Of a stretch of DNA of 64,000 nt, positions 11,445 through 22,256 are shown one piece after another. Every line of letters begins with the position of its first letter. Positions within the stretch are counted from its first letter, which is position 1. Below the pieces are notes generated by a model. It made no database searches and had not been told where the DNA came from. It worked only from the letters and a program-made list of their open reading frames with translations. Source of the DNA: Erinaceus europaeus (Eukaryota; Chordata; Mammalia; Eulipotyphla; Erinaceidae); assembly GCF_950295315.1 (NCBI RefSeq), contig NC_080181.1:32752441-32816440 (forward strand). Reading direction: 5' to 3'. A program made the position numbers and the translations under genes.

Positions 11445-11935
11445 GGGTGGTGGTTTAGTTCACATGTTACCATGCCTGATGAGCTGGTTCAAGCTTCTGA
11501 GAGACCCCACCTGCAAGGAGGGAAAGAGTCACAGTGATGGAACAATGCAGTTGTCTCTCTTTTCTGTTTGATTCTCTCTCTCTCTCCTGTCTTTCTGTCT
11601 TTTACCTTTTATAAACAAACAAACAAAAAAAAACAGCAACCAGGAACAGCAGGGTTTGTTTGTTTTTCTTTTTTAAAAATTCTTTTATTTATGAAAAGTA
11701 AGCATTGACAAAACCATAGGGTAATAGGGGTACAACTCCACACAGTTCCCACCACCAGCTCTCTGTACACCATCCTGTCCCTTGATAGCTTTCCTATTCT
11801 TTAACCCTCTGAGAGTATGGACCCAAGGTCATTGTGGGATGCAGAAGGTGGAAGGTCTGGTTCTGTAATTGCTTCCCCAACACCAGGGGTTTGTAGGCAC
11901 CGAGACAGAGTAATAATCCTGGTGAAAAAAAAAGC
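11445..11935 (+). mobile_element. SINE (long form) split by an L1 3' fragment
   Basis: The SINE head and CT-rich part occupy 11445-11657 (CACATGTTACCATGCCTGATG, GGTTCAAGC, CCCACCTGCAAGGAGG). Its tail resumes at 11887 with TAGGCACCGAGACAGAGTAAT and AATCCTGGTG. The break is explained by the element at 11658-11886. A short GGGTTTGT word occurs on both sides and is probably the target duplication. Confidence 0.75.
11658..11886 (-). mobile_element. L1 3'-UTR fragment inside a SINE
   Basis: On the plus strand it reads CATAGGGTAATAGGGGTACAAC, GTTCCCACCACCAGCTC, GAGAGTATGGACCCAAGGTCATTGTGG and TCTGTAATTGCTTCCCC, the complement of the L1 3' UTR end. It is nested inside the SINE at 11445-11935. Confidence 0.8.
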
Positions 11936-12545
11936 AGTGAAATCATGCATATATAAGGTCCAGTGCTATACAAACAAAACAACATTATAAAGCAGGAATT
12001 CTGTTGTGCTCCAAAAACTTGGCCTCTCCAGCTGGTTGAGACTCTCAGCACTACTAGCGATGCCTCAGTGCTAAGTTCTAAAAGGCAGTGTCCCCATTTC
12101 CTGCATGTTCAGACACTACATGAAGCTCTTGGGCACAGCTATACCCGATAAAGAACCTGGACTGAATTTTCATGGACAAGAAATGTCAACAGACTTTTCT
12201 GGAAGCCACAGGCTCAGTAGCCTACTGTCCTCTGCCTGGTTTGCACTTCTTTTTCCTGCTTTGCTTTTCCCTGCTGACTGGGCTGCAATCACATCAGGGA
12301 GTTTTGGTAATGTGTGTGTTTTTATTTTCTGGTTCTCATCTACATGGGGCTCCTTTCTTAATAGCACTAGACAGAAGATGCATACAATTAACAGAAGGAA
12401 ACAGATAACTTCAATTACAAATTCTGGGAATCTGGTCTTCATGAAATATTCTGAATTCTATCTTCTTTGTGTTTGATCTGACCCTGGTATAGGTAGAAAT
12501 AAAGAGCTGATTCCACCCTCCACAGCACCCATGGCATTTATTTTA
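11936..12545. other. Unique DNA with one hydrophobic small ORF on the minus strand
   Basis: No repeat family is recognised. A 90-codon minus-strand frame (12170-12442) starts MKTRFPEF and has a strongly hydrophobic segment near residues 9-28, followed by a polar, basic tail. It matches no family I know. Other frames across the same bases are also open, which argues for chance. Confidence 0.3.
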
Positions 12546-12612
12546 AGATATTTTTATTACTATCTTTACTTATTAATTGGATAGAGATAGCCAGAAATAA
12601 AGAAGGAGGGGG

Positions 12613-12656
<44 letters not shown>

Positions 12657-12716
12657 GAGACACCTGCAGCCCTGCTTTACTACTTACAAACCTTTCCCCC
12701 TGCAGGTAGGGGTATT
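12546..12716 (-). mobile_element. SINE type A', truncated
   Basis: TTATTAATTGGATAGAGATAG, a (GA)n expansion at about 12618-12651, CACCTGCAGCCCTGCTTTAC and CCCCCTGCAGGTAGGG mark the 3' two-thirds of a minus-strand SINE. The tRNA-like head is missing. Confidence 0.8.
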
Positions 12717-13037
12717 GACTTTGTGTCCCTATCCAATAGATGGCTAAGTCTTTCCTAGAACAGATTACAACAATCTTTACAAAGGTTGCCATGATGCCAA
12801 TATTCTGTCTCCTCAACCAACAAACTTCTCTGAAACCATCTAATCCTGTTCCTAACCTATACAACACCATACAGGAAAGAGAATATGGCAGAAAGTGCAG
12901 CCTAAATGCAAGCCAGCCAGAGATCCAGCCTTCCCTCATCAAACAAAATCATGTTTCTTCTCTTCTCCCTTCAGCTCACTTCTTCTCACTTCAGCTCACT
13001 TCCATTGCTCCTTTTCTTGGGTCTTGCATTGCTGACT

Positions 13038-13128
13038 ATTTAGATAATGGGTTCACTGGGTAGGGACTGTATCTAATTGTCTGCGTTTTGTATTGCTCGG
13101 CATATCAGAGTTCTCAATAAACATGTAG
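13038..13128 (+). mobile_element. L2 3'-end relic
   Basis: GTAGGGACTGTATCTAATTGTC and TGTATTGCTCGGCATATCAGAG followed by TCTCAATAAACATG matches the classical L2 3' end ('gggactgtgtct … cagtgcctggcacat … ctcaataaatg'). Confidence 0.65.
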
Positions 13129-13133
13129 CATTA

Positions 13134-13167
13134 TGATTATTGTTATGATAGATCATAACAATAATCA
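13134..13167. repeat. Perfect 15-bp inverted repeat (hairpin)
   Basis: TGATTATTGTTATGA (13134-13148) and its exact reverse complement (13153-13167) are separated by the 4-base loop TAGA. It sits just after the L2 relic. No function is known, and it could be a small palindromic relic or a local mutation product. Confidence 0.8.
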
Positions 13168-14876
13168 CAATTCAGTGCACATTCCTCTAATCTTGAGGCA
13201 GCCTAGAGAGCCTGAGGCATATGCACAGTCCCTAGTATATTTCCAAGAGCTTTGGGTAAAAACCTAAATTTAAGAGGCACACATCTGAGCCATATAACCC
13301 AACCTGCAGAATCGGGGAGTAATTGCCTTTCATTCTCAGAGAAAGTATAATATGAGACCATCTTCTTCCCATGTGGAAAGAGCAAGTAAGACTCAGAGGC
13401 TGGGAAAACATTGAGAAAAGAGAAATAGTGTCAAGATACATTTTCTTTTTGGAGACAGCACAGACCACAGCCAGAGCTGACCCAATGGCACAAAACCTGT
13501 TCAAGCAATGATAAGAAAGAAATCATTTGCTGGGCACATTAATTTAAGTTGTGGGATCTGAGTGCTCCCTGGCTTGCCCATTGGATAAAGGCTGTCAGGA
13601 TATGCTGTGAGCTGTTCCAGTGAGATGTAATAATTGAATTTGTTTCCATTTAATTTGGAGGGCCTTTAATTAAAAGCTGGGCTTGTGTGTGCAGAGAGAT
13701 AAAGCCAGGCACATGGAGATGGGGGGTAATTTGGGTGCTGAATGCAATAATTAATTGTAAATTCTAAGGTCAGGAGACTGGCACTATCTTTGTGAAATCA
13801 GCACTGTGAGATGGCTGTCCAGCTGAAATAGACTCTAGAGTGCGTGTATGTGGTGGAGGGGGGGCATACTTAAGTGATTCTGTGAGACTTACATTGCAAT
13901 TACAGAGCTGTGTGGAGGTTAATTTGCAGAGTTCATTTGTTGGAGAAATAAATACATCGGCAATCACCCTGATGGAAGGTAACCTGGAAAAAACCTTTGC
14001 TATCAACTACTTCCTTCCAGACTTCTATTCAGATTTGAAATGGTCTAGTGTCCACATGGTAGCTTCTCTTATTGGTCTTCATTCATCTCATCTCAGAAAG
14101 CTAAGCAAACTCTTTTTCTCCAGTTTGGTCTAAAGTTGAACCCATCCACCTGACCATATTGAGATAATCCAAACTTGTCTTAGAATGATAAGTCTCAGTC
14201 AGAAATAAGCCACAGGGCAAGATGCTTTGATGGGTGGTTTCTATTAGCATGCAAAGTAATCAACATCTAGCCTTAGTGTCAGAAGACAGAGCCTGAATTA
14301 ATGTCTGATATTAATCTACGGAATTAGGATTAGAGGCTTAACGGGAATCATCAATCTTCAGAGTGAGCTGTATTTCATGAGAGAAGGTAATAAAGTAAAG
14401 ATTTTTATGCTTATATGTGAATTTGCTGCCTTGAAAAATGGCATTCCATTAGATACCCATTTTGTGCTTGAGAGAGCTTTATTATGGAAGCGTGTCCTAC
14501 TGTGCATTGGTGGGGCTGAGAGAGAGATGCTGCCTCCAGGTCTTCATGTGGATATAGCAACAAAACCATTTCAGTTTATCACTATGCCCACAAACTTGCA
14601 GTGGCAGTGGATGGGCTCCCCATTGAGAAGGTGAGTTACCACCAAATACAATTATGGATAGTTGTCTTGTATCAGGACATACACTGGAAGCTACGGCTTC
14701 CAACTTCTTCTTTGGTTATAAATGGTCCCAGCGAATGGAAACATTACAACTTGGAGGCTTCTCAGAGAGAGGAACAGTGGACCAGATCAGGCTTCAAGCA
14801 GAATTTCCTGGGGGCATCTTTGTGGTTTCTTCTCAGACCTCTTGAACCAGGTTCTCAAGTGCAAATCATCCTCTGA
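13168..14876. other. Unique DNA with a possible conserved non-coding block
   Basis: The interval lacks recognisable repeats over about 1.7 kb, the longest such run in the left part of the window. Bases about 13560-13960 are rich in TAAT/ATTA words (TTTAATTAAAAGC, AATAATTAATTG), which resemble homeodomain sites, and have the look of non-coding enhancer sequence. ORFs at 14377-14634 and 14601-14876 match nothing known. Confidence 0.3.
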
Positions 14877-14927
14877 GTCTACGGCCATACCACCTGGACA
14901 TGCTCGATCTTGGAAGCTAAATAAGCT
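14877..14927 (+). pseudogene. 5S rRNA pseudogene fragment
   Basis: The first 17 bases GTCTACGGCCATACCAC equal the 5' end of vertebrate 5S rRNA. The match continues as TGCTCGATC then TTGGAAGCTAA, with about 10 bases lost between two GATC-type words. The box C internal promoter and 3' half are missing, so it cannot be a functional 5S gene. Confidence 0.8.
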
Positions 14928-14964
14928 TCAAATAGGCATGAATAGAACCTGTGTGTGTGTGTGT

Positions 14965-15090
14965 GTGGGGGGGGTTAGACAGTATAATGGTTGTGGAAAA
15001 AGACTCATGCCAGAGGTTCCAAATTCCCAGCTTCAATCCCCACACCACCATAAGCCAGAACTAGGTAGTGCTTTGGTATATATTAAATAA
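14965..15090 (+). mobile_element. SINE type C
   Basis: GTTAGACAGTATAATGGTTGTG, AAAAAGACTCATGCCAGAGG, CTTCAATCCCCACACCACCATAA and GCCAGAACTAGGTAGTGCT agree with the copy at 55165-55320. A short GT/G run precedes it. Confidence 0.7.
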
Positions 15091-15914
15091 ACTCCAAGAT
15101 TGCTCCCACATGCAAAAGTACATAGTTATTCTTCTCCCTGTTTCCAGAAGGCATGTCTTCCATGGGTGCCTAGCAATTTGCTGTTCGAGAGCACAATCAG
15201 AGTCTGAAGATGGGAAGCTACTCTCTGATGGTAAAACCTCTTCTAGTATAGCTCCATCAACTACAGTTCATCCATCAACTACAGTTCATCACCTGTTGGT
15301 GTTTAAGCTTTTTTTCTCAGATTTAACTATAAGACTCCCTTCTGTATTGTTCCTAGAAAAATAGAGGAGTGCTTCTTATGTTCCTGAGCAAAGCACATTC
15401 TGCTTTGAGAAGGACAAATATGGGTTCTCAAAGGAAGGAAGCAGCAAGTGTACAGAGAAAATATTTCTCCCCAGAAGGCTTAGTCAGTACAATATGATAC
15501 CCACTTCACAGGTGAGAATACAATAGCACAGAAGTAGTAGAGGGAGATCTTGCCAGAACTTAGTTTTTGACAGTGCCATTCTAGTCTTTTAATTTACTTC
15601 ACAGAAATACCACTCCTAAGTCTCTATCTGCTGTGACTAAGTAGTGAGTTTATAAAACCTGATAGAGGAAATCATGATGGGATTAGAGGTGGAAGCAGAA
15701 AGTAAAAAACTCTTTTAAGTTGAGGTGTTAAGAGATTGGTAGCTAGTGTAAGTATTTACTCATAGCTATAAATTAAAATCACCTGGTTTTCTAATCAGAA
15801 GGGAGAATTCAAACACCAACAAATTTTCCCTTAACACCACCTTTACATATCACAATAATTCCTACCATTGATCTCTGATTTTACGCCATATACATGTTTT
15901 TGGTGGGGACCAAA
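15091..15914. other. Unique DNA, no gene seen
   Basis: The only structure noticed is a local duplication of CATCAACTACAGTTCATC near 15.25-15.29 kb. No coding exon is recognised. Confidence 0.4.
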
Positions 15915-16050
15915 CTGTAAGAGATATTATTATCCCTAATTTATAAATGAGAAAACTAAAACTTGGAGGGTTGCCCAAGGTTTCACAGGCAATAGTACAT
16001 CTAAATGTCTCCTCAGCTTCAGAACAAGTAATTTAGTTCTTGCAGTTAAC
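15915..16050 (+). mobile_element. MIR relic
   Basis: ATTATTATCCCTAATTTATAAATGAG followed by AAAACTAAAACTTGGAGGGTTGCCCAAGG is the MIR core 'cccattttacagatgaggaaactgaggc … cttgcccaaggtcac'. Confidence 0.7.
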
Positions 16051-16079
16051 TTCTTATTCAAATATTAGTGGACTGCCTA

Positions 16080-16400
16080 CTAAACAGTAGATACCATGCT
16101 ATGTACTTCAGGAAAAAAGAAAAATGGAAAACTGTCCTTGTGAACCTTACAGTCTGGGAAGCAGAGGAGAGATATGACCTAAGCCATAAAGACTAGAAAT
16201 GCTGGGTGATATAAGCACACATTACTAGGACATTGACCTACCCACACAATTGGAGCAGGGAAGTGGCAAAGATGCACTTGAAGATAAAGAAGGAATAAAG
16301 AACACAGCAGGATGATGTACAGCATATGCAAAGGTTAAAGGACAAAAATGAAGGCACTAAAGCTCAGAGACTTGCACTGGTCTTGAGACATGCATTTGAC
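16080..16400 (+). mobile_element. Ancient mammalian interspersed repeat, family unsure
   Basis: ACTGCCTACTAAACAGTAGATACC, GTGAACCTTACAGTCTGGGAAGC and AGGATGATGTACAGCATATGCAAAGG resemble a widespread old mammalian repeat with a 'tactatgtgccaggcactg … gagcttacattct … gcatgtgcaaagg' order. I cannot assign L2 or another family without a search. Confidence 0.4.
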
Positions 16401-17611
16401 TGAGGCACAAAAGCACAGAAGGCAATGATAAAGATGGACTCCAACATTTATGAAATGATGAGAGATAGACCCAACTATAACACCCATACCTAGAAGACTG
16501 TCTGCACACAGCATGCTCTCATTACCTTACTGGTGTAAATGCATAAGTAAATGATGGTTGGCTACATCAAGATCACAACCCTAGACAAGATGCTCTAGTA
16601 TAATAACAGTCCAATATTCTTGAAAGGAAATCAGTACTTTAATCTCCATAGGGATCTGTCAAACTTCTTCTTCTTTTTTTTTTTTTTTTTTACACAGGGA
16701 AGACTTTGCTCTGATGCATGCCTGCTGCTGAAAAACAGGAGAGAAAGGAGAAATTGTCTTTGCACTGTGCCATGTTTCTCAGAGCCCTGCTCTGACTGTC
16801 TCTTCCTCTAGGTTATAATTGCTCCCTGGAGAAGGGTTGCATGGCATGCTTTGGTTTCTCTTTTTCTCTGGGTCTATTTCAGGAACTGGTTTAGAAGTTG
16901 CTGGGCTTTTGTTACCTTTTTTATTCCCTTGAGTGAAAGCACACATTAAGGGGGGAAATGTCATTCCCATTGGTTCTTTTGACGTTGCTGGGAGACAAAG
17001 TAAGCAGTAGCAGGTCTCCAAATAGGTTTTGAAGAAGAAATATATTTTAAATAATCCCTTAAAGCAGAAAGAATCACTTGGAAATGCACTGTACATTTTG
17101 ATCTTCCTTCTCCTGTAAAGGGAGAAATTTTCTGGGATGTAAACAAATAATTTAGAAACGCTGCTTCTTTTGCACTTGGAAGCTATGAGAGATCACCTGT
17201 CAGAATGGCCTTTTGTGAAAGAGAAGTATACTATTGGAATTTACTCTCAATTTTTTCCCTGTGTTCCAGGAAGACAACCAATATTTTACTTCTTACCTAA
17301 GGAAGAGGTATGTGTATTAAACCCAAAGTATCCAAGGACAATCTCTTGTCTTGACACGATGCATCAAGGAGAGATGAGGTATGGATATTTTGGAAAAGGA
17401 AAATATGAAAACAGGAAAGGAGGTGGGGAATCTCCCCAAACTCATTCAGAGGAGGATTTCCCTGAGATCCCCAGGTGGTTAGAGCCAGGACTAAGAGGAG
17501 TCCTCACACAGGATCCTCCAAATCAGATGGATATCTGAGACATATTATATAGAGATTAGATATGCCAAATGGGTGTTGGAATCAAGGAAAAGCTTTGGGG
17601 GGAGGACTGGG
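16401..17611. other. Unique DNA, no gene seen
   Basis: A T17 run lies near 16.68 kb. Bases 16780-17150 contain little repeat and could be a conserved non-coding block. A 122-codon frame at 17170-17538 has no family motif and ends without splice context that I can support. Confidence 0.35.
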
Positions 17612-17885
17612 CGTGGGGTTGGCAGTGATGCACCATGTTTAGTGCAGAAAAAGTACAGAAGAACCAGCATCTGGGTTCAAGTCCCCAGCTCCCTACCTGC
17701 AGGGAGGATACTTCATGAGCAGTGAAGAAGGTCTGCAGGTGTCTCTCTGTCTCTCTTCCCCTCTATCTTTCCCTCCTTTCTCAATTTCTCTCTGTTCTAC
17801 CCAATGCAATGGGAAAAAACCTGGAGGCAAAAAAAGAAAAAAGAATGAAAGGAGGAAAAAAAAAGGAAAAAAAGAAATAAAAGGC
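17612..17885 (+). mobile_element. SINE type A
   Basis: The body shows GGTTGGCAGTGATGCACCATG, GGGTTCAAGTCCCCAGCTCCC, CAGTGAAGAAGGTCTGCAGGTGTC, a CT-rich run and a long A/G-rich tail. Confidence 0.8.
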
Positions 17886-18124
17886 TTCAGTTTCCCAAAT
17901 CCACCATGGAAGCAAAAGTTGTTGGACTCCCAAGATCATGGAGATCATGGATTAAGGTTGAGTAGAAAGTTCACACTAGAGAGGTGCTGCTCTGTATTGA
18001 CACTTCAGAGACTTCTGGGCAAGTGGAGGATATAGGGCAGAGCAGAGAGATGTTGGATTAATAAAGGTTATGGATCTTCTGCCTACTCATGAGAAACCAG
18101 ACTCAAATATAGAACTAAGATTTA

Positions 18125-18225
18125 TTTACCTTCTGCCAGGGTTGTTGCTCTTTGGCACCTGAACAGCTTTATCACTCCAGCACTCACTGTTTTTTTTGTT
18201 TGTTTGTTTGTTTTATTTTTTTTTT
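18125..18225 (-). mobile_element. SINE 3'-tail fragment
   Basis: The plus strand reads CCAGGGTTGTTGCTCTTTGGCACC and TTATCACTCCAGCACTCACTG, then a T/G-rich run. This is the complement of the 'agtgctggagtgat … gccaaa … aaccctgg' tail of long-form SINEs. Confidence 0.5.
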
Positions 18226-18499
18226 GTGTGTGTAGGCCCTTAATCAGAATCGTGATGCTTAAAACCCTAAAGTAACACTTAGTAAAATAAATCATGTGAG
18301 GGGAGATAAGCAACTACTTCTTTGATTCCACTCATACAAGGCAAAGAGAAATTAAATAAGCATATGAGATAAAACAAAGTTTAACCTTAAATCCAAAATA
18401 ATTGTTATCAGAAGGAGGGGAAGGATAGGTATGTATGTCAGAACAAAGGGGTCAGTTGTTTGATGGGTAGAACTAGATTTTTAAGACAACAATGACTGT

Positions 18500-19361
18500 A
18501 CACCTGTGATAATGCCATACATTAGAAAGGTTCAAAACAGCAAGTACTGATGCAAATGTGGACAAAATAAATGCTTCTTCACTGTGTGTAAATTGGTTTG
18601 ACCACTGTGAAAGACAGTCTGGGAATACTTCACAACCTAACAACTGGATGTACTCTCCAATGTTGGCAATCTCCTTCTCAGGGATCTTCCCAAAGTAAAC
18701 AAGAACATGTATCTAAGGATTTATGTATTCACTCTTATGTTCATAGCAGCACTGTTTATAAAAGCCTAAACTTGAAAGCAACCCAGATGCCCAATGATAG
18801 ATGACTGCCTATGAAAGGTGTGGTACATATACACAATGGAAAACTGCTAATCTATTAAAAACTATAAAATCCAGATAGTAGATGGTACACCTAATAGAGA
18901 ACATGTGTTACTATGCAAAGGGACTCTAATTCAAGCCCCTGGTCTCCACAAGCCAGGAGGCAGATTCATAAGCAGTGAAGCACTGCTGCAGGTGACTCCC
19001 TCTGTCTCCCTATCTCCTCTCCTTTTTTTTCCCTCTACTACCAAATAAAGGCAAGAATTATAGGAAAAAAATCCTTTAGGGTCAATTCATTCTGGGGGAT
19101 CATCATGCAGGCAGAGAGCCCCTGAGATAATACTGGTAACAAAAACAAAGAAACAAATAATTTCCTTTGCCTTATCTTGGATGTAAAATGAAGGAATCAT
19201 GTTAAATGAGATCAGCCAGGAGGAGAAAGATGAATATCAGATGATCTCACTTCCAGATAGAACTTAAGAAACAAGGAAGGGAGGACAAAACACAGGATGA
19301 ACTTGACTCCTTGTGCATAATGATATGTATTCATAACTGACTGTGCCACACCCTATCCCAA
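18500..19361 (+). mobile_element. Old L1 ORF2 3' end, split by a SINE
   Basis: TGGACAAAATAAATGCTTCTTC, TATGTTCATAGCAGCACTG and CAACCCAGATGCCCAATGATAG, then TGGTACATATACACAATGGAA, follow the ORF2 C-terminal order of the intact L1. After the SINE at 18866-19150 the match resumes with AAATGAGATCAGCCAGGAGG and CCAGATGATCTCACTTCCAG-like 3' sequence. The frame is destroyed by many substitutions. Confidence 0.75.
18866..19150 (+). mobile_element. SINE type A' nested in old L1
   Basis: AGTAGATGGTACACCTAATAGAG, CAAGCCCCTGGTCTCCACAAG, GCAGTGAAGCACTGCTGCAGGTG, a CT-rich run and CCCCTGAGATAATACTGGTAAC occur in order. It interrupts the L1 at 18500-19361. Confidence 0.8.
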
Positions 19362-19800
19362 TTTCATCATTTTTAATAGCTTAGCAATATCCCATTGTGC
19401 ATATGTAATAACTTGCTTAAACACTCATCTGAACTAGACATGGTCTGTTGCAATAAGATCATGGATGTTGGGGCTCTGGAAGAAGAAGTTGAGTGGGTTA
19501 TGGAAACCTCATGCAGTATGGTGGAGGAGAATTTTAGTGGTGAGATTTGTGTACTGGCACCTATCACAGATGAATGGGAAATTGTATCCATGTCTTAGCT
19601 GTCCTGCAAATCATTATTCCCCTAGTAGAAACAAAAAGTAGATGACAGTTAACCCATATCTGCAACCCTGGGAGAACCACAATGGTTTGCAATGCAGGGA
19701 CTTGGGATTTAGAACTCCGGTAGTGGGAATGCTATGGGATTATACCCCTGCTGACATGTAATTTTGTAAATCAATATTGAATCACTAATAAAAAATAAAA
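19362..19800 (+). mobile_element. Old L1 3' end, inverted head plus 3' UTR
   Basis: Bases 19362-19445 read as reverse L1 ORF2 end (TTTTAATAGCTTAGCAATATCCC). Bases 19560-19800 match the older 3' UTR variant (CCATATCTGCAACCCTGGGAG, CCGGTAGTGGGAATGCTATGGG, TTTTGTAAATCAATATTGAATC). The inverted head suggests twin priming. Confidence 0.5.
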
Positions 19801-20044
19801 AATAAATCTTTGAGAAAATAAAAAGACAGCTTCCAATGGGGGAGGACTAGACTTTTAATGATAAGCTAAGCGTAGCATATACAGATGAGGTGTAATCAAT
19901 CCTGCACACCTGACTGAATATTAATATTCAATGTTACCTCCCTAAAAAGTATAAAATGAAAAATAATTAGAGATTGATTTGTAGAGTGCCAAAGGGTTGT
20001 GTTTTGTTCAAAAATTAAAGTTTAAAAGCTTTTTGTTTAAAAAC

Positions 20045-20470
20045 ACTCATCTGTTAAGAATGATGAAATCTTCTCTTTAGCTTATCTTGAATGGAATTTA
20101 AAGGAATAATGTTAAGTGAGATAAGACAGAAAGAGAAGAATGAATACCAGATGATCTCACTTACAGGGAGAACTTACAAAAACAAGAACAAAAAGGGAAA
20201 ATGCAAAGTAAAACTTGGACTGAGTGTGATGTATTGCATGAAAGCAAAAGAGTCTGGGTGAAGGAGGGCAAGGAGGAAGTGATGTGTGTGTATGTGTGGG
20301 GGTGTGTTATGGAGTCCTGATGTACAGTGATAAAAAAGGACCTGAGTTGGGGGATGAGAATGTTCTGCAGATACCTATCATGGACACATTAAAAATGATG
20401 CCCCTGTGCCAACAACAGTACTATAAACCATTAGCTTCTCAGTAAATTGACTTTTAAAAGTTTTGTTTTA
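20045..20470 (+). mobile_element. Old L1 3' end
   Basis: AATGTTAAGTGAGATAAGACAG, CAGATGATCTCACTTACAGGG and a 3' UTR ending CAACAACAGTACTATAAACC are L1-like and resemble the 3' part of the copy at 2.76-3.06 kb. Confidence 0.65.
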
Positions 20471-20514
20471 TCTCAAATCAACTACACAACTTCTTGTATA
20501 TACTGTCTTCTTTA

Positions 20515-20872
20515 AAAAAAATACTTATAAAATGGAAATATTGATAAGACCATAGGAAAAGAGGTGTACATTTCCACCCAGTTCCCACCATCAGAGCTCC
20601 ATAACCCATCCCCTCATCCCCTGATAGCTTTCCTATTCTTTATTCCTCTGGGAGTATGGACCCAGGGTCATTATGGGGTGTAGAAGGTGCAAGGTCTGGC
20701 TTCTGTAATTGCTTCTCTACAGAACATGGGTGTTGGCAGGTTGATCTATACTCCTGGCCTGTCTTTCTTTCCCTAGTGGTTCAGGGATCTGGGGAGGTGG
20801 GGTTCCAAGACATATTGGTAAGCTCATCTGCCCAGGGGAGTCAGGTTGGCGTCATGGTAACATCTGCAACTT
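20515..20872 (-). mobile_element. L1 3'-UTR fragment
   Basis: The plus strand reads CCCAGTTCCCACCATCAGAGCTCC, CCTGATAGCTTTCCTATTC, GAGTATGGACCCAGGGTCATTATGG, TTCTGTAATTGCTTCTC and GTGGGGTTCCAAGACATATTGG. These are complementary to the intact L1 3' UTR end. Confidence 0.85.
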
Positions 20873-21904
20873 TCACTAAGACCCAGACCTGACTCAGAAG
20901 CACTTGTACCCAGGTTGGAAAGCACAGTGAGCCACTGACCTTCATCAGGCAGAAGCTCAGGAAGAAAGTACATGTGGGTTGAGTTTTGAAGAGAGTAAGA
21001 ATGGAAAGTTAATTATTGAGATAAAATATCTGCTTACTGAATGATTGAATTTGTAATGTTACATAAAATTGATAAGGTGTTTTGAGGAGACTCTGGAGAC
21101 CTGTGGAAATCCCAGAGGAAAAATGCACAGGGAAGGGGCTTATAAAATAGGAGGATAGATTATGGAAGCCAAAATTGATGTCAATTTACTTTGGCCTAAA
21201 GCCAAATCTCAAGTGAAGACAAGACACCTCTTCCCACTTCATCAAAGGGTAGTCTTTTTACCTGACAGGAAAGGTTGAAGCTTCCTCCTGTACCCCTTCT
21301 ACTCTTTCTGCTTCTTCAAATCCAAGCCTAGGGATTTAGCCAGGATGAAAGCTAACTTTCTGCTCCTAGGATTGTGCTTAATTAAACATTTTAATTAAAA
21401 CCTCCAAGAGTGATTGCGTCTGTCAGGGTGTGAAAGGAAAGCAAATAATGTTCCTTTCATCCAGTCCAATGGGTGGCCCCGGGCTGGCATGGAGAAGCAG
21501 AGAGCCTCAGAAAGAGACTTTTCCCCCAGCCTGCAGGGCAAGGGAGGGTCTCCACTTCTCTTCCTCACCTGTCACTGTTTATATACATATACATTTTAGA
21601 AGCTCTATGACTTTAGGATAGTACAAAGCACACATCCCTGTGCTCTGTGTTTTAATAGTTCCTTACCCAAAACTACTCTATACAAAGCCTGCTGCTCTTT
21701 GGTTGTTGACATGATCACTAGAGAGAGCAAGTAAGATTCTGAATCATCAAGGAAAGAGAGGCAGGCCTAGAAGAACCTCCCTGACATACAGTGGTACCCC
21801 TCAGCCTCATGGATAACTTAAAATTTCTTTATTTCCTTTGTCACTAAAGTTATTGCTGAGGTCTGGTCCCTCATGACAAATCCACTACTCTCAGTAATCC
21901 TTTA
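20873..21904. other. Unique DNA, possible conserved block
   Basis: No gene or repeat is recognised. Bases 21370-21490 combine TAATTAAACATTTTAATTAAA with a GC-richer block and look like possible conserved non-coding sequence by composition only. Confidence 0.3.
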
Positions 21905-22065
21905 ATTTTTTCCCTGCCTTTTAGGCGATAAAGTAGAGAAGTGGAGAAAAGGGGGAGGGTGGGTAGAACACTGCTTCACCACTTTCTGAAACTTCTTCCA
22001 CAATGCAGGTGGGGAGAGGGGATTTGAACCTATAAAACAATTCTCAGCAAGCATGATTGCTTGAA
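21905..22065 (-). mobile_element. Diverged SINE type A'
   Basis: TGCTTCACCACTTTCTGAAACTTC, AATGCAGGTGGGGAGAGGGG and ATTTGAACC (B-box complement) mark a minus-strand SINE with a degraded head. Confidence 0.6.
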
Positions 22066-22094
22066 GTATTAGCCAAAATGAACAAAGCTGGCTT

Positions 22095-22256
22095 TTATTT
22101 ATTTGTTTATTTTATTCTAAAGAGAGAGAGAGAGAGAGACAGAGAGAGAGAGACTAGAGTGCTGTTCAGATGTGACTTATGGTGGTATTGGGGGTTGAAC
22201 TTCAGAGTCATGGATATTAAAAATTTTTGTATGGCCATTATGCTGCCTCCCCACCC
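22095..22256 (-). mobile_element. SINE type C
   Basis: A GA-rich run is followed by GTGCTGTTCAGATGTGACTTATGG, TGGTATTGGGGGTTGAAC and GCCATTATGCTGCCTCCCC, the complement of type C. Confidence 0.65.

Noticed and set aside
14377..14876. Possible processed pseudogene between 14.38 and 14.88 kb
   Set aside because: Translations in all plus frames recall no known protein, and no poly-A or target duplication is visible.
17170..17538. 122-codon ORF in unique DNA
   Set aside because: No family motif, no splice or polyadenylation support, and no codon bias that I can judge by eye.
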